Source of the DNA: an uncultured Clostridia bacterium
Lineage (GTDB): Bacteria; Bacillota; Clostridia; Oscillospirales; Ruminococcaceae
DNA length: 8,947 nucleotides
Direction: 5' to 3'
Assembly: GCA_945835425.1 (NCBI GenBank)
Contig: CAMAJC010000055.1
Span: 1-8,947, forward strand
The notes beneath the pieces were generated by a model. That model was not told the DNA's origin. It ran no database searches and was given only the letters and a program-made list of their open reading frames with translations. Numbering within the stretch: position 1 is the stretch's first letter; every line of letters starts with the position of its first letter. Shown one piece after another: positions 1 to 6,275 of this stretch. The translations under genes and the position numbers were made by a program.

Positions 1-81
1 GCGACCGTTATCCTCGCCATGGGCGCGGGCAAGACCGCCGCTGCGGCGATGGACGCTTATATTCAGGGCAAAAACGCCTGA
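1..81 (+). CDS. trxB: Thioredoxin-disulfide reductase, C-terminal end (5' partial)
   Basis: The window opens inside a reading frame of 26 codons plus TGA. The peptide reads ATVILAMGAGKTAAAAMDAY and then IQGKNA. A Gly-Ala-Gly stretch followed by an Ala-rich helix (GAGKTAAAAMDAYI) is the usual extreme C-terminus of bacterial thioredoxin reductases, where it contributes to the FAD domain (family knowledge). TrxB is a cytoplasmic flavoprotein that reduces thioredoxin with NADPH. No catalytic CxxC or nucleotide-binding motif is visible here because the rest of the gene lies outside the window. The next plus-strand gene is a glutaredoxin-like protein, which supports a redox assignment, although a terminator lies between them. 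Other members of the same flavin reductase family, such as TrxB-like paralogues, cannot be excluded from so short a tail. Confidence 0.72.
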   Translation, partial: ATVILAMGAGKTAAAAMDAYIQGKNA

Positions 82-122
82 AATTTGGGAACCTCTGATA
101 CAATTTGACTGATATTGCGGAC

Positions 123-168
123 AAAGCCGTCTGTACCTGTTCCACGCGGAACAGGGCAGGCGGCTTTT
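123..168 (+). terminator. Intrinsic terminator downstream of trxB
   Basis: AAAGCCG at 123-129 pairs with CGGCTTT at 161-167. Inside it, CTG and CCTGTTCC pair with GGAACAGG and CAG across a 4-nt ACGC loop, with small symmetric mismatches. The strand leaving the hairpin carries only a short T run (165-168). It lies about 40 bp after the trxB stop, so it is probably the trxB terminator, perhaps a leaky one given the short T run. Confidence 0.6.
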
Positions 169-189
169 CCAGTGGAGTTTCTGATTAAA

Positions 190-221
190 GGCTTTTTCCC
201 TGCCTTCGGCAGGGAAAAGCC
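190..221. repeat. Palindromic hairpin with CTTCG loop, related to 6936-6966
   Basis: GGCTTTTTCCCTGCC (190-204) pairs with GGCAGGGAAAAGCC (208-221), leaving one unpaired T and a TTC loop. It follows the trxB terminator and precedes the glutaredoxin-like gene, and it lacks a T run of its own on the plus strand. The same design occurs at 6936-6966 with a T-A pair replaced by a C-G pair. It may be a dispersed repeat, a second terminator or a transcript-stabilising element. Confidence 0.5.
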
Positions 222-307
222 GTATAAAAACGTTTCCGAAAAGGCACGAAATCAAAAAAAGCAGAACTACCCTATAAAAAGCAAAAGAGATGAAAGGATG
301 AAAGAAA

Positions 308-673
308 ATGATGAAACTGTATGGAACCCCTCTTTGTCCCGACTGTGTGGCCGCTGTCAAAGAACTCGATAAAAAAGGCATTCCCTATGAATACCACGAC
401 ATCACCGGCAGCACTGCCGAGCTGAAAGCCTTCCTCGCAATCCGCGATAAGGAGCCGCTCTTTGACGCCGTAAGAGCAGTAGGCGGCATCGGCATCCCCT
501 GTTTTGTCAAGGAAGACGGGACTGTTACGCTGGAAACGGCGGATGTGCTGCAAAGGCTGATTCTTAATATCTCAGGCAGTTCACAGCCGGAAGTTTTCGG
601 CTGTGAACTTTTTTGCTGTAATAAGGGCTTTGTCTGTAACATTTCTGCCGATGCTGCGTTTTTATATGCATAG
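308..673 (+). CDS. Glutaredoxin-like redox protein (CPDC), with unusual C-terminal extension
   Basis: The protein is a small thioredoxin-fold oxidoreductase of the glutaredoxin/NrdH-like type. The N-terminus MMKLYGTPLCPDC carries the redox-active motif C10-P-D-C13. The conserved GIGIPCF near residues 61-66 contains the cis-proline, and EDGTVTL (69-75) follows, as in clostridial glutaredoxin-related proteins of about 80-90 residues. It would act in the cytoplasm on dithiols, plausibly reduced by the TrxB encoded upstream (inference). The ribosome site AAGGA near 294-298 suits ATG 308 slightly better than ATG 311. From about residue 83 onward the frame no longer resembles the family: residues 90-103 are encoded by the arms of a strong terminator (578-614), and the frame only stops at 671-673. 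A +1 shift would stop at TGA 558-560, right where the family normally ends. A frameshift or lost stop is therefore likely, but the extension may be real. The glutaredoxin assignment is firm; the 3' end is not. Confidence 0.82.
   Translation: MMKLYGTPLCPDCVAAVKELDKKGIPYEYHDITGSTAELKAFLAIRDKEPLFDAVRAVGGIGIPCFVKEDGTVTLETADVLQRLILNISGSSQPEVFGCELFCCNKGFVCNISADAAFLYA
578..614 (+). terminator. Strong intrinsic terminator inside the 3' end of the glutaredoxin-like frame
   Basis: AGTTCACAGCCG (578-589) and CGGCTGTGAACT (598-609) form a perfect 12-bp stem with an 8-nt loop, followed by six T residues (609-614). This is the cleanest single-direction terminator in the window. It lies upstream of the annotated stop of the glutaredoxin-like frame, so transcripts ending here would carry no in-frame stop codon. 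Confidence 0.9.
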
Positions 674-711
674 AATCTTGGGCGCATTGGTCAAAGGCAG
701 AAAGGAAGATT

Positions 712-1902
712 ATGATGAAAAGACTGAAAAAAATCCTGGCCGCAGGCATGATAACAGCGGCTTTGTGCGGATTATGGACGCAGACAGCACAGGCGCTGGA
801 ATGGATAACCGTGGAGCCGGAAAACGCAAAGACCGGCTTTGTCCGCGAAAACAGCGGGACGCGGTATTATGTGCTGACAGAAGAGACGGATGCAAGCGGC
901 AATACCGTTTATATTCAGTGGTATTATTATGGTTTCCGCGAAATTGACGGGAACTGGTACTATTTTAATCCCGATGACGGGTATATGCAGACCGGTATAC
1001 AGGAGCTGACCATCAACAGCCGGAAAGGGCCGGTCACCGCGCCTTTTCAATTTGACCGGAAAGGTGTTTTGCAGCTGGGACTGATTGAAATAGACGGCGT
1101 CTGGCGGGATTACTGTATCTGGTCGGGGACAGGCTATTCCCCTTCCGAAGTACAGATCAACTATGAAGGCATAACAGGCATCTACGGCGATGAGACGATT
1201 TTGTATTACGGAGATACGCCCTACCGCTATATCGATGAAGACGGCGGGATGCAGCCGGTAAAAGACGGGAATTATCCGGTCACCGAACAGCGCGGATGGG
1301 TCCGGTGGGATGGAAACTGGTACTACATTTTCACTTCGGACGATAATTATAGTGAGGCGGGCTGGCTCGCGGGAGGCTGGTGCCGCATAACGGATGATTA
1401 CGGCGCCGACCGGTTTGTCTGTTTCGATACGGATACGCATATCTATCAGAAGATGACCGGCTGGCAGCATTTCCTGGACGATGACAATCTCTGGACCTAT
1501 TTTGATGAGGACGGCGTCTGTGTCGCAGACCGCTGGGTCACCGACGAAACGGGCACACGGTATATCAATCTCCAGGGCTATCTGCAGACGGAACAGCGCT
1601 GGGCGAATGTAGGCGGAAAATGGTACTATCTGGACAGCAGCGGGTATCTGCAGACCGACCGCTGGAGCAAAGGGCAGAGCAGATGGTATTATGCCGGAAA
1701 AGACGGTGCACTCCTCCAGAATCAGTGGATTTCCTATAATGGGAAATGGTATTTTTTTGGCGGAGACAGCGCCATGATGGAGAATCAGTGGGTCCAGTGG
1801 AAGGGTGAGTGGTATTATCTCGGTGCGGACGGTGCGATGCTGATAAATACCAGGACGCCGGACGGATATTGGGTCGACCGGAATGGGGTATGGGTCAAAT
1901 AA
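712..1902 (+). CDS. Secreted cell-wall-binding repeat protein (choline-binding type)
   Basis: The start is either ATG 712 or ATG 715; AAGGA at 702-706 spaces better with ATG 715. The N-terminus has a basic stretch (MKRLKK), a hydrophobic core and AQA before residue 29, which is a standard Sec signal peptide. The mature protein is almost entirely aromatic/glycine repeats of the cell-wall-binding (choline-binding/glucan-binding) family. The best copies are GGKWYYLDSSGYLQTDRW (301-318), SRWYYAGKDGALLQNQW (323-339), NGKWYFFGGDSAMMENQW (343-360) and KGEWYYLGADGAMLIN (364-379). More divergent copies are at 79-95 (DGNWYYFNPDDGYMQTG), 200-205 and 258-275. In this family the repeats form a solenoid that binds choline on teichoic acids or binds glucans. 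No hydrolase, peptidase or LPXTG motif is visible, so this is a surface protein with binding modules only, possibly an adhesin or an accessory wall protein. The ligand is unknown. Confidence 0.85.
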   Translation: MMKRLKKILAAGMITAALCGLWTQTAQALEWITVEPENAKTGFVRENSGTRYYVLTEETDASGNTVYIQWYYYGFREIDGNWYYFNPDDGYMQTGIQELTINSRKGPVTAPFQFDRKGVLQLGLIEIDGVWRDYCIWSGTGYSPSEVQINYEGITGIYGDETILYYGDTPYRYIDEDGGMQPVKDGNYPVTEQRGWVRWDGNWYYIFTSDDNYSEAGWLAGGWCRITDDYGADRFVCFDTDTHIYQKMTGWQHFLDDDNLWTYFDEDGVCVADRWVTDETGTRYINLQGYLQTEQRWANVGGKWYYLDSSGYLQTDRWSKGQSRWYYAGKDGALLQNQWISYNGKWYFFGGDSAMMENQWVQWKGEWYYLGADGAMLINTRTPDGYWVDRNGVWVK

Positions 1903-1960
1903 ACGCCTTTTTCGTCAATGTGCGATATATCAAGGCTGAATTTTCGTGAAGAATACCAGC

Positions 1961-1988
1961 TTCTTTTTCTCTCAATTTCTGCTATGAT
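1961..1988 (+). promoter_or_regulatory. Possible sigma-A promoter for the P-loop kinase-like gene
   Basis: TATGAT at 1983-1988 is a good -10 box. The best -35 with a 16-bp spacer is TTCTTT at 1961-1966, which is poor. It lies 30 bp before the start at 2019 in an AT-rich gap after the preceding gene. The gap 1903-2018 shows no clear terminator. Confidence 0.35.
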
Positions 1989-2018
1989 AAGTAAAATTTA
2001 TGCGGAAGAAGGGAAAAT

Positions 2019-2576
2019 ATGAAGCTGGTACTTTTAATTGGCGACGCGGCGGTCGGGAAGATGACCGTAGGGCAGGAACTGATGAAACAGACGGGGCTGC
2101 GGCTGTTTCATAACCATATGACCATCGAGCCGGTGCTGGAAATCTTCGGGGATTTTAACGGCAAGGCGATCAACCGCCTGCGCGAGGTGATTTTCGAGGA
2201 ATTTGCAAAGACAGACGCTTATGGGATGATCTTCACCTACCTGTGGGCCTTTGATATGCAGTCCGACTGGGACTATATTGCCCATGTCCGGGAAATTTTT
2301 GAGACAAACCACCCCGGTACGCAGTTTTATTATGCTGAGCTGATCGCGCCGCAGGAGGTGCGGCTGCAGCGCAACGCCACCGAAAACCGGCTGAAACATA
2401 AGCCTTCCAAGCGGGATATCAAGGCCTCGGGCGCAAGGCTGCTCCATGACGACGCGCACTGCCGGTGTGTCAGCTTCGACGGCGAAATTCCTTTTGAAAA
2501 CTATATCCGGATTGACAATACCAGCCTTCCTCCTGCGGAAGCGGCGCAGATAATACGGGAGCGGTTTTCGCTGTGA
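2019..2576 (+). CDS. P-loop kinase-like protein (AAA/shikimate-kinase-like ATP-binding family)
   Basis: The 185-residue protein opens with a beta strand and Walker A loop, GDAAVGKMT (8-16). The residue after the catalytic Lys14 is Met rather than the usual Ser/Thr, and Thr16 follows. Proteins starting this way and continuing with LFHNHMT (29-34 here) form a recognised group of small bacterial P-loop proteins annotated as AAA-family ATPases or shikimate kinase-like; their substrate is not known to me. An Arg-rich segment, RLQRNATENRLKHKPSKRD (115-133), resembles the LID region of small-molecule kinases that clamps ATP. The length is typical of nucleoside-monophosphate-kinase folds. The ribosome site AAGGG (2009-2013) sits 5 nt before ATG 2019. 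The protein is probably cytoplasmic. Phosphorylation of a small metabolite or an antibiotic is a plausible inference, but the sequence does not show the substrate. Confidence 0.75.
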   Translation: MKLVLLIGDAAVGKMTVGQELMKQTGLRLFHNHMTIEPVLEIFGDFNGKAINRLREVIFEEFAKTDAYGMIFTYLWAFDMQSDWDYIAHVREIFETNHPGTQFYYAELIAPQEVRLQRNATENRLKHKPSKRDIKASGARLLHDDAHCRCVSFDGEIPFENYIRIDNTSLPPAEAAQIIRERFSL

Positions 2577-2581
2577 GCTGT

Positions 2582-2604
2582 GCAACTTTGCAACCGGAAG
2601 TTGC
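2582..2604. other. Inverted repeat in the 2577-2712 spacer, possible operator
   Basis: GCAACTT (2582-2588) and AAGTTGC (2598-2604) are a perfect 7-bp inverted repeat separated by 9 bp. It lies just after the kinase-like stop and upstream of the XRE regulator. No T run follows, so it is a weak terminator at best. Binding by the neighbouring regulator is possible but is inference. Confidence 0.3.
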
Positions 2605-2635
2605 GGGAAAGGAGAAAACTGCCCGCTGAAAATGG

Positions 2636-2664
2636 TGGAAGGAGCGCGGTCCACGTTGTATACT
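2636..2664 (+). promoter_or_regulatory. Possible promoter for the XRE regulator
   Basis: TATACT (2659-2664) matches the -10 consensus at 5 of 6 positions. TGGAAG (2636-2641), a weak -35, lies 17 bp upstream. The regulator starts about 49 bp downstream at 2713. Cotranscription with the kinase-like gene is the alternative. Confidence 0.3.
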
Positions 2665-2712
2665 GGTCTTGTCCGGACGAGATGAGACGAGAGTACGAAA
2701 GGAGCGGCTACA

Positions 2713-3402
2713 ATGAGTTTTGGGAAGAATTTGCAGTTTTTAAGACGGATGCGCGGCAACATGACCCAGGAGGCATTGGCAGAAAAGATGCAGGTCAGCC
2801 GCCAGACGGTTTCCAAATGGGAGCTGGACGCGGCTTTCCCGGAGATGGACAAGGCCATGGAGCTTTGCAGGATCTTCTCCTGCACCCTGGACAATCTTTT
2901 CCGGGAAGATATGGGCGTATATGACGACTGTTACGAAAATCTGCGGGTGGAAACAGTTCCGGCATTCCGCTATATCCGGTACGCAGTTATCAGCATGGAG
3001 CCGGAGGACGACGCCATCGGCCATGTGCGGAAATGGGCGGAAAGCTGCGGCATCAAAAACCCGGATATTATCGGCTGGGATTTCCCGGTCCTGTCCCAGG
3101 AACAGATCAATGTGTTTCATATGCACGGCTATGCGGCCGCATGGGTTTTGCCGCCTGAGCTGGTTCTGCCGGATGAAAATGCGGAAATCATCACCCAGAA
3201 CAAGCAGAAGTACGCCGTTGTCACCATCCGCGACCCCATGAGCGCGCCTTTCCGCACGATTCCGAACGGATATAAGACCCTGATGTCTTATATGCAGGTG
3301 AACGGTATCGAGCATACGGAGGACAGCGTTATCCCCTGCTTTGAGCGGGAATATGAAAAAGACGGTGTCGGGTATATGGATGTGTATATTGCGGCGAAAT
3401 AA
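2713..3402 (+). CDS. XRE-family transcriptional regulator with C-terminal GyrI-like effector-binding domain
   Basis: The 229-residue protein has an N-terminal Cro/C1-type helix-turn-helix over about residues 5-62; QEALAEKMQVSRQTVSKWE (19-37) covers the turn and the recognition helix. The end of this domain, SCTLDNLF (56-63), is typical of Firmicute XRE regulators. Residues about 78-229 resemble the AraC-effector/GyrI-like ligand-binding fold: they alternate strands such as FRYIRYAVISM with a Trp/Phe-rich pocket region (IIGWDFPVL, AAWVLPPELVLP) and end in GVGYMDVYIAAK. Fusion of these two domains suggests a one-component sensor whose DNA binding depends on a small hydrophobic or cationic ligand, as for multidrug regulators with this fold (family knowledge). 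The ribosome site GGAG (2701-2704) is 8 nt before ATG. The gene ends in a bidirectional terminator. Its targets may include itself or the upstream kinase-like gene, but nothing proves this. Confidence 0.82.
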   Translation: MSFGKNLQFLRRMRGNMTQEALAEKMQVSRQTVSKWELDAAFPEMDKAMELCRIFSCTLDNLFREDMGVYDDCYENLRVETVPAFRYIRYAVISMEPEDDAIGHVRKWAESCGIKNPDIIGWDFPVLSQEQINVFHMHGYAAAWVLPPELVLPDENAEIITQNKQKYAVVTIRDPMSAPFRTIPNGYKTLMSYMQVNGIEHTEDSVIPCFEREYEKDGVGYMDVYIAAK

Positions 3403-3412
3403 CCGGAATATC

Positions 3413-3453
3413 AAAACAGCGGGACGGTCGGAGCCGTTCCGCTGTTGTCTTTT
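3413..3453. terminator. Bidirectional terminator between the convergent XRE regulator and asnB
   Basis: AACAGCGGGACGG (3415-3427) pairs with CCGTTCCGCTGTT (3434-3446) over 13 bp with one G-U pair and a 6-nt loop. Plus-strand exit gives TTTT at 3450-3453. Minus-strand exit gives TTTT over 3413-3416. It lies between two genes that end facing each other. Confidence 0.75.
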
Positions 3454-5317
3454 ACAGGATTTCCACCTGCCATTTGTCCAGCCAGTAGTTGAGTTGAATC
3501 AGATACGCCTCCGTTTGCGGCGTGGTCATCAGCTGTCCATACCACGGAACCGGGCTGTCGCTTTCCATGAGCTTTGTAAGCATCTCCGGTCGGATGAGCT
3601 GCAATAGCGGTGCGTTTTTGTCCGCGGCGATTTCCCGCAGCATCGATGTCACCGCTGCCCGGTAAGTGGGATTGTGGGTCTTGGGGTACGGGCTTTTCTT
3701 GCGCCAGAGCACCTCTTCCGGCAGCCAGCCCTCCATGGCGCTGCGCAGCAGCCCTTTTTCATACCCGTCGTGATCTTTCATCTCCCATGGGACGCTGTAC
3801 AGATACTCTGCGATCCGGTAGTCGCAGAAGGGCACCCGGACCTCCAGCCCCCAGTACATGCTCATCCGGTCTTTCCGGTCGAGCAGCGTCTGCATAAACC
3901 AGTCGGTGTTCAGCCGCATCATCTGCTTCATCCGCTTTTCGGTGGGGTTTTCCTCGTCTTCCGGCAGCGTGTCGGTGTCGCGCAGGGTCATCTGTTCGCG
4001 TTCGCTCATAAAGGCGGCCGGGTCAATACGGGAGAGATATTCGGGCCTTAGGAAGCTGCTCCGCCAGTCGGTCGTCTGCGCCCAGGGAAAGCCCGCTTTT
4101 GCCCGTATCTCCGGGTCGCGGTACCAGGGATAGCCGCCGAAAATCTCATCGGCGCACTCTCCCGACAGGGCGACCGTCACCTCTTTGCGTATCTCTTTGC
4201 AGAATAAGAGCAGCGAGGAGTCCACATCGGCCATTCCCGGCAGGTCGCGGGCATCGACCGCCGCGTAAAGGGCCTCTGCCAGCGCCGGGGTATCGAGCAC
4301 AATCAGGTTGTGGCGGCAGAGCGGGTCTTTTTCGGACAGGTACCGCTGCATGACCGGGATAAAGCCGGAGTCGCTTTGGGGCTGGAATTTGCCGGATTTG
4401 AAGTAGCGGCTGTTGTCCTTGTAGTCGACCGAGAAGGTCTCGAGGTGCTTGCCCTGTTCCTGCAGAGCGGAGCAGGCCACCGACGAGATCAGGCTGGAAT
4501 CGAGGCCGCCTGAAAGAAAGGTACCGATGGGCACGTCGCTGATGAGCTGGCGGCAAATTGCGTCCTGTACCAGAAAGCGGACATGCTGCGCCGTTTCCGC
4601 AAAGCTTTCGGTGTGCCTGCGCGCCGTCAGCTTCCAGTAACGGCTGATTTTCATTTCCCCGTCCGGTGTCAGGACAGCACATTCCGCCGCGCGCAGCTCC
4701 CGGATGCCCTTAAATACGCCGCAGCCCGGCGTCCGTCCCGGACCGCAGAGCATCAGTTCAGCGATCCCTTCCGCATCGATCTGCGCCTTGACGCCGGGGA
4801 ATGTCAGCAGCGTTTTGATTTCCGATGCAAAGAGAAAGTTCCCGTCCTGCCAGGTGTAAAAAAGCGGTTTGACGCCCATCCGGTCGCGGGCAAGAAACAG
4901 GCTTTTTTGCTGCACATCCCAGACGGCAAAGGCAAAGATGCCGTTGAACCGGCGCGGACAGTCCTCTCTCCATTCCATGTAGCTGTGCAGCACCACTTCC
5001 GTGTCGGTATCGGTCAGGAACCGGTGACCGAGGGCTTCCAGCTGCGCCCGCAGCTCGGATGTATTGTACAGTTCCCCGTTGTAGACCAGGGCAAAGCGGA
5101 CTTTCCCATCCGTTTCATAAACCATCGGCTGCCGTCCGTGAGCCGGGTCGATGACCGCCAGCCGGGCATGGTAGAGGGTTACAGCGGGCAGCGTGTCCCC
5201 ATCCGCAAAAACGCCGGTGTCGTCCGGTCCGCGCCGCTCCATCGTCGACAGGATTTTTTCGGGCGGCACTTTTTCCGCCTTATTTTTTATTTCCAGTATA
5301 CCGGCAATCGCGCACAT
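3452..5317 (-). CDS. asnB: Asparagine synthetase B (glutamine-hydrolysing)
   Basis: This cytoplasmic enzyme makes asparagine from aspartate, ATP and glutamine. The 621-residue protein starts at ATG 5317, giving MCAIAGIL, so that Cys2 becomes the N-terminal nucleophile of the class II glutaminase domain. An in-frame GTG at 5326 would bury that Cys and is rejected; GGAGG at 5330-5326 sits 8 nt before ATG. Glutaminase-site features are visible: HARLAVID (50-57), YNGELYN (79-85) and TDTDTE (102-107). The synthetase domain has the ATP-pyrophosphatase loop SGGLDSS (269-275) and the conserved SGECADEIFGGYPWY (385-399). The length fits the family (about 610-630). It is the last gene after the DUF6323-like and DUF6179-like genes, 46 bp beyond the latter. 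The gap contains a hairpin that hides the ribosome site, suggesting post-transcriptional or attenuation control. All catalytic motifs look intact. Confidence 0.95.
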   Translation of the reverse strand: MCAIAGILEIKNKAEKVPPEKILSTMERRGPDDTGVFADGDTLPAVTLYHARLAVIDPAHGRQPMVYETDGKVRFALVYNGELYNTSELRAQLEALGHRFLTDTDTEVVLHSYMEWREDCPRRFNGIFAFAVWDVQQKSLFLARDRMGVKPLFYTWQDGNFLFASEIKTLLTFPGVKAQIDAEGIAELMLCGPGRTPGCGVFKGIRELRAAECAVLTPDGEMKISRYWKLTARRHTESFAETAQHVRFLVQDAICRQLISDVPIGTFLSGGLDSSLISSVACSALQEQGKHLETFSVDYKDNSRYFKSGKFQPQSDSGFIPVMQRYLSEKDPLCRHNLIVLDTPALAEALYAAVDARDLPGMADVDSSLLLFCKEIRKEVTVALSGECADEIFGGYPWYRDPEIRAKAGFPWAQTTDWRSSFLRPEYLSRIDPAAFMSEREQMTLRDTDTLPEDEENPTEKRMKQMMRLNTDWFMQTLLDRKDRMSMYWGLEVRVPFCDYRIAEYLYSVPWEMKDHDGYEKGLLRSAMEGWLPEEVLWRKKSPYPKTHNPTYRAAVTSMLREIAADKNAPLLQLIRPEMLTKLMESDSPVPWYGQLMTTPQTEAYLIQLNYWLDKWQVEIL

Positions 5318-5359
5318 AAAAACCACCTCCCTGTTATCCTATGCCGGGAAGGTGGTTTT
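5318..5359 (-). promoter_or_regulatory. Terminator-like hairpin sequestering the asnB Shine-Dalgarno
   Basis: On the minus strand, AAAACCACCTTCC (5359-5347) pairs with GGGAGGTGGTTTT (5331-5319) over 13 bp with one G-U pair and a 15-nt loop. A run of five T residues (5322-5318) directly precedes the asnB ATG. The GGAGG ribosome site (5330-5326) lies wholly within the 3' arm. Folded, the structure could both terminate transcription from the upstream genes and block ribosome access. No T-box sequence or obvious aptamer is visible around it. Confidence 0.6.
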
Positions 5360-5363
5360 GGTG

Positions 5364-6275
5364 TTATTTCCGGGCGGAGAGGAAGATGCCGGACAGGCCG
5401 CCGTGGTCGCGGGCTGTGGCGATACGGGGTGCCAGATCCTCCGCGCAGCCCCGCAGATATTCTCTTGCCATCGGGCTTTGGATGGCAAGCATATCCGCAA
5501 GCTGCCGGGCGCCGGCGGCAAGGGTCTCCCGGATTTCCTGCTTCGTCTGATGGGCAAACAGTTCTTCCAGCTCACCCCGAACCTCGGGAGCAATGTCCAG
5601 CATTTCAGGAGACTCTCCGAGCAGCGCCAGCCCGACTGCATTGGCCGCTGCCGGTTCATAGAGGTTTATCAGCAGTCCGTTATAGTCCGGGCAGTAAGCC
5701 CGCAGGAGCGGCACCAGAGCCTCTTTCCGGAAGCGGCAGAGAAAATCGCTCTCAATCGCCAGATGCTGCAGATACCGGTTTACATAGTCGACACCCTGCA
5801 GCGTCTCCGGAACCGGCCTTGCCAGCTGGTAATCGATATCGCAGGGAATTTCCTGGGCAAGAAAACGGATGTCATACCGTCCCCAGAAGGTGCCGATGCT
5901 GCCCAGCGTATCGCGCAGGGCAATATTCGTCACCGGCGGCAGATGGGTCACAAGCGCCGTCCAGAGCGCCTGACCATCCTCTAACTTCTGCTGCAGCTGC
6001 TCGATGCCGCGGGCCAGCAGGACGCCCATATCCTGTCCCAGCAGCGTCCGATATTCCCCGGAATCGCTTTCCGGGTGGATGTGCAGGGTAAAGCAGATCG
6101 AGCGGAGCAGCCTTTCAGCGGTCTCGACCGGGACAGAGGAACTGTCTCCGGCAGTGTAATGAGCCGTCTGCCGGGCGAGAAGGGAAAGGAGCTGCTGCTG
6201 GAGCAAAAGCTGCTCTTCCGGGGACAAGGGCGGCTCGATGCCCTGTTGCCCGGCCCGGGCGATGATCTCATCCAT
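5364..6275 (-). CDS. DUF6179-like protein of unknown function
   Basis: The start is ATG 6275 (MDEIIARAGQQG), giving 303 residues. The frame stays open to an earlier Met at 6407, but that would overlap the preceding gene by 140 bp and encodes an unlikely Arg/Trp-rich stretch. The 8-nt overlap ATGGATGA with the preceding gene implies translational coupling; a GGGG about 9 nt upstream is the only ribosome site. The N-terminal half is Leu/Gln-rich and helical (EEQLLLQQQLLSLLARQ), followed by GDSSSVPVETAERLLRSICF, which I recall from Clostridia proteins labelled DUF6179. No catalytic motif, signal peptide or membrane segment is seen, so it should be cytoplasmic and mostly alpha-helical. It sits between a DUF6323-like gene and asnB. 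Function is unknown. The family name is from memory and only moderately sure; the reading frame itself is well supported. Confidence 0.8.
   Translation of the reverse strand: MDEIIARAGQQGIEPPLSPEEQLLLQQQLLSLLARQTAHYTAGDSSSVPVETAERLLRSICFTLHIHPESDSGEYRTLLGQDMGVLLARGIEQLQQKLEDGQALWTALVTHLPPVTNIALRDTLGSIGTFWGRYDIRFLAQEIPCDIDYQLARPVPETLQGVDYVNRYLQHLAIESDFLCRFRKEALVPLLRAYCPDYNGLLINLYEPAAANAVGLALLGESPEMLDIAPEVRGELEELFAHQTKQEIRETLAAGARQLADMLAIQSPMAREYLRGCAEDLAPRIATARDHGGLSGIFLSARK

Noticed and set aside
115..372. Plus-strand 85-codon frame before the glutaredoxin-like gene
   Set aside because: It is encoded by the arms of two hairpins and runs into the glutaredoxin-like gene in another frame; no ribosome site.
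1948..1970. Possible terminator after the cell-wall-binding gene
   Set aside because: Only about six mostly A-T pairs (GAAGAA with TTCTTT) and a mixed pyrimidine tail; too weak to call.
5318..5326. Upstream GTG start for asnB at 5326
   Set aside because: It would add three residues before the catalytic Cys and place the start inside the ribosome site.
5318..5400. T-box or asparagine riboswitch upstream of asnB
   Set aside because: No T-box consensus, specifier stem or room for an aptamer; only a simple hairpin is present.
4583..6091. Long plus-strand open frame of 502 codons opposite asnB and the DUF6179-like gene
   Set aside because: It is the antisense shadow of two well-supported genes in GC-rich DNA; the translation is Arg/Pro/Ala-rich and carries no family motif.
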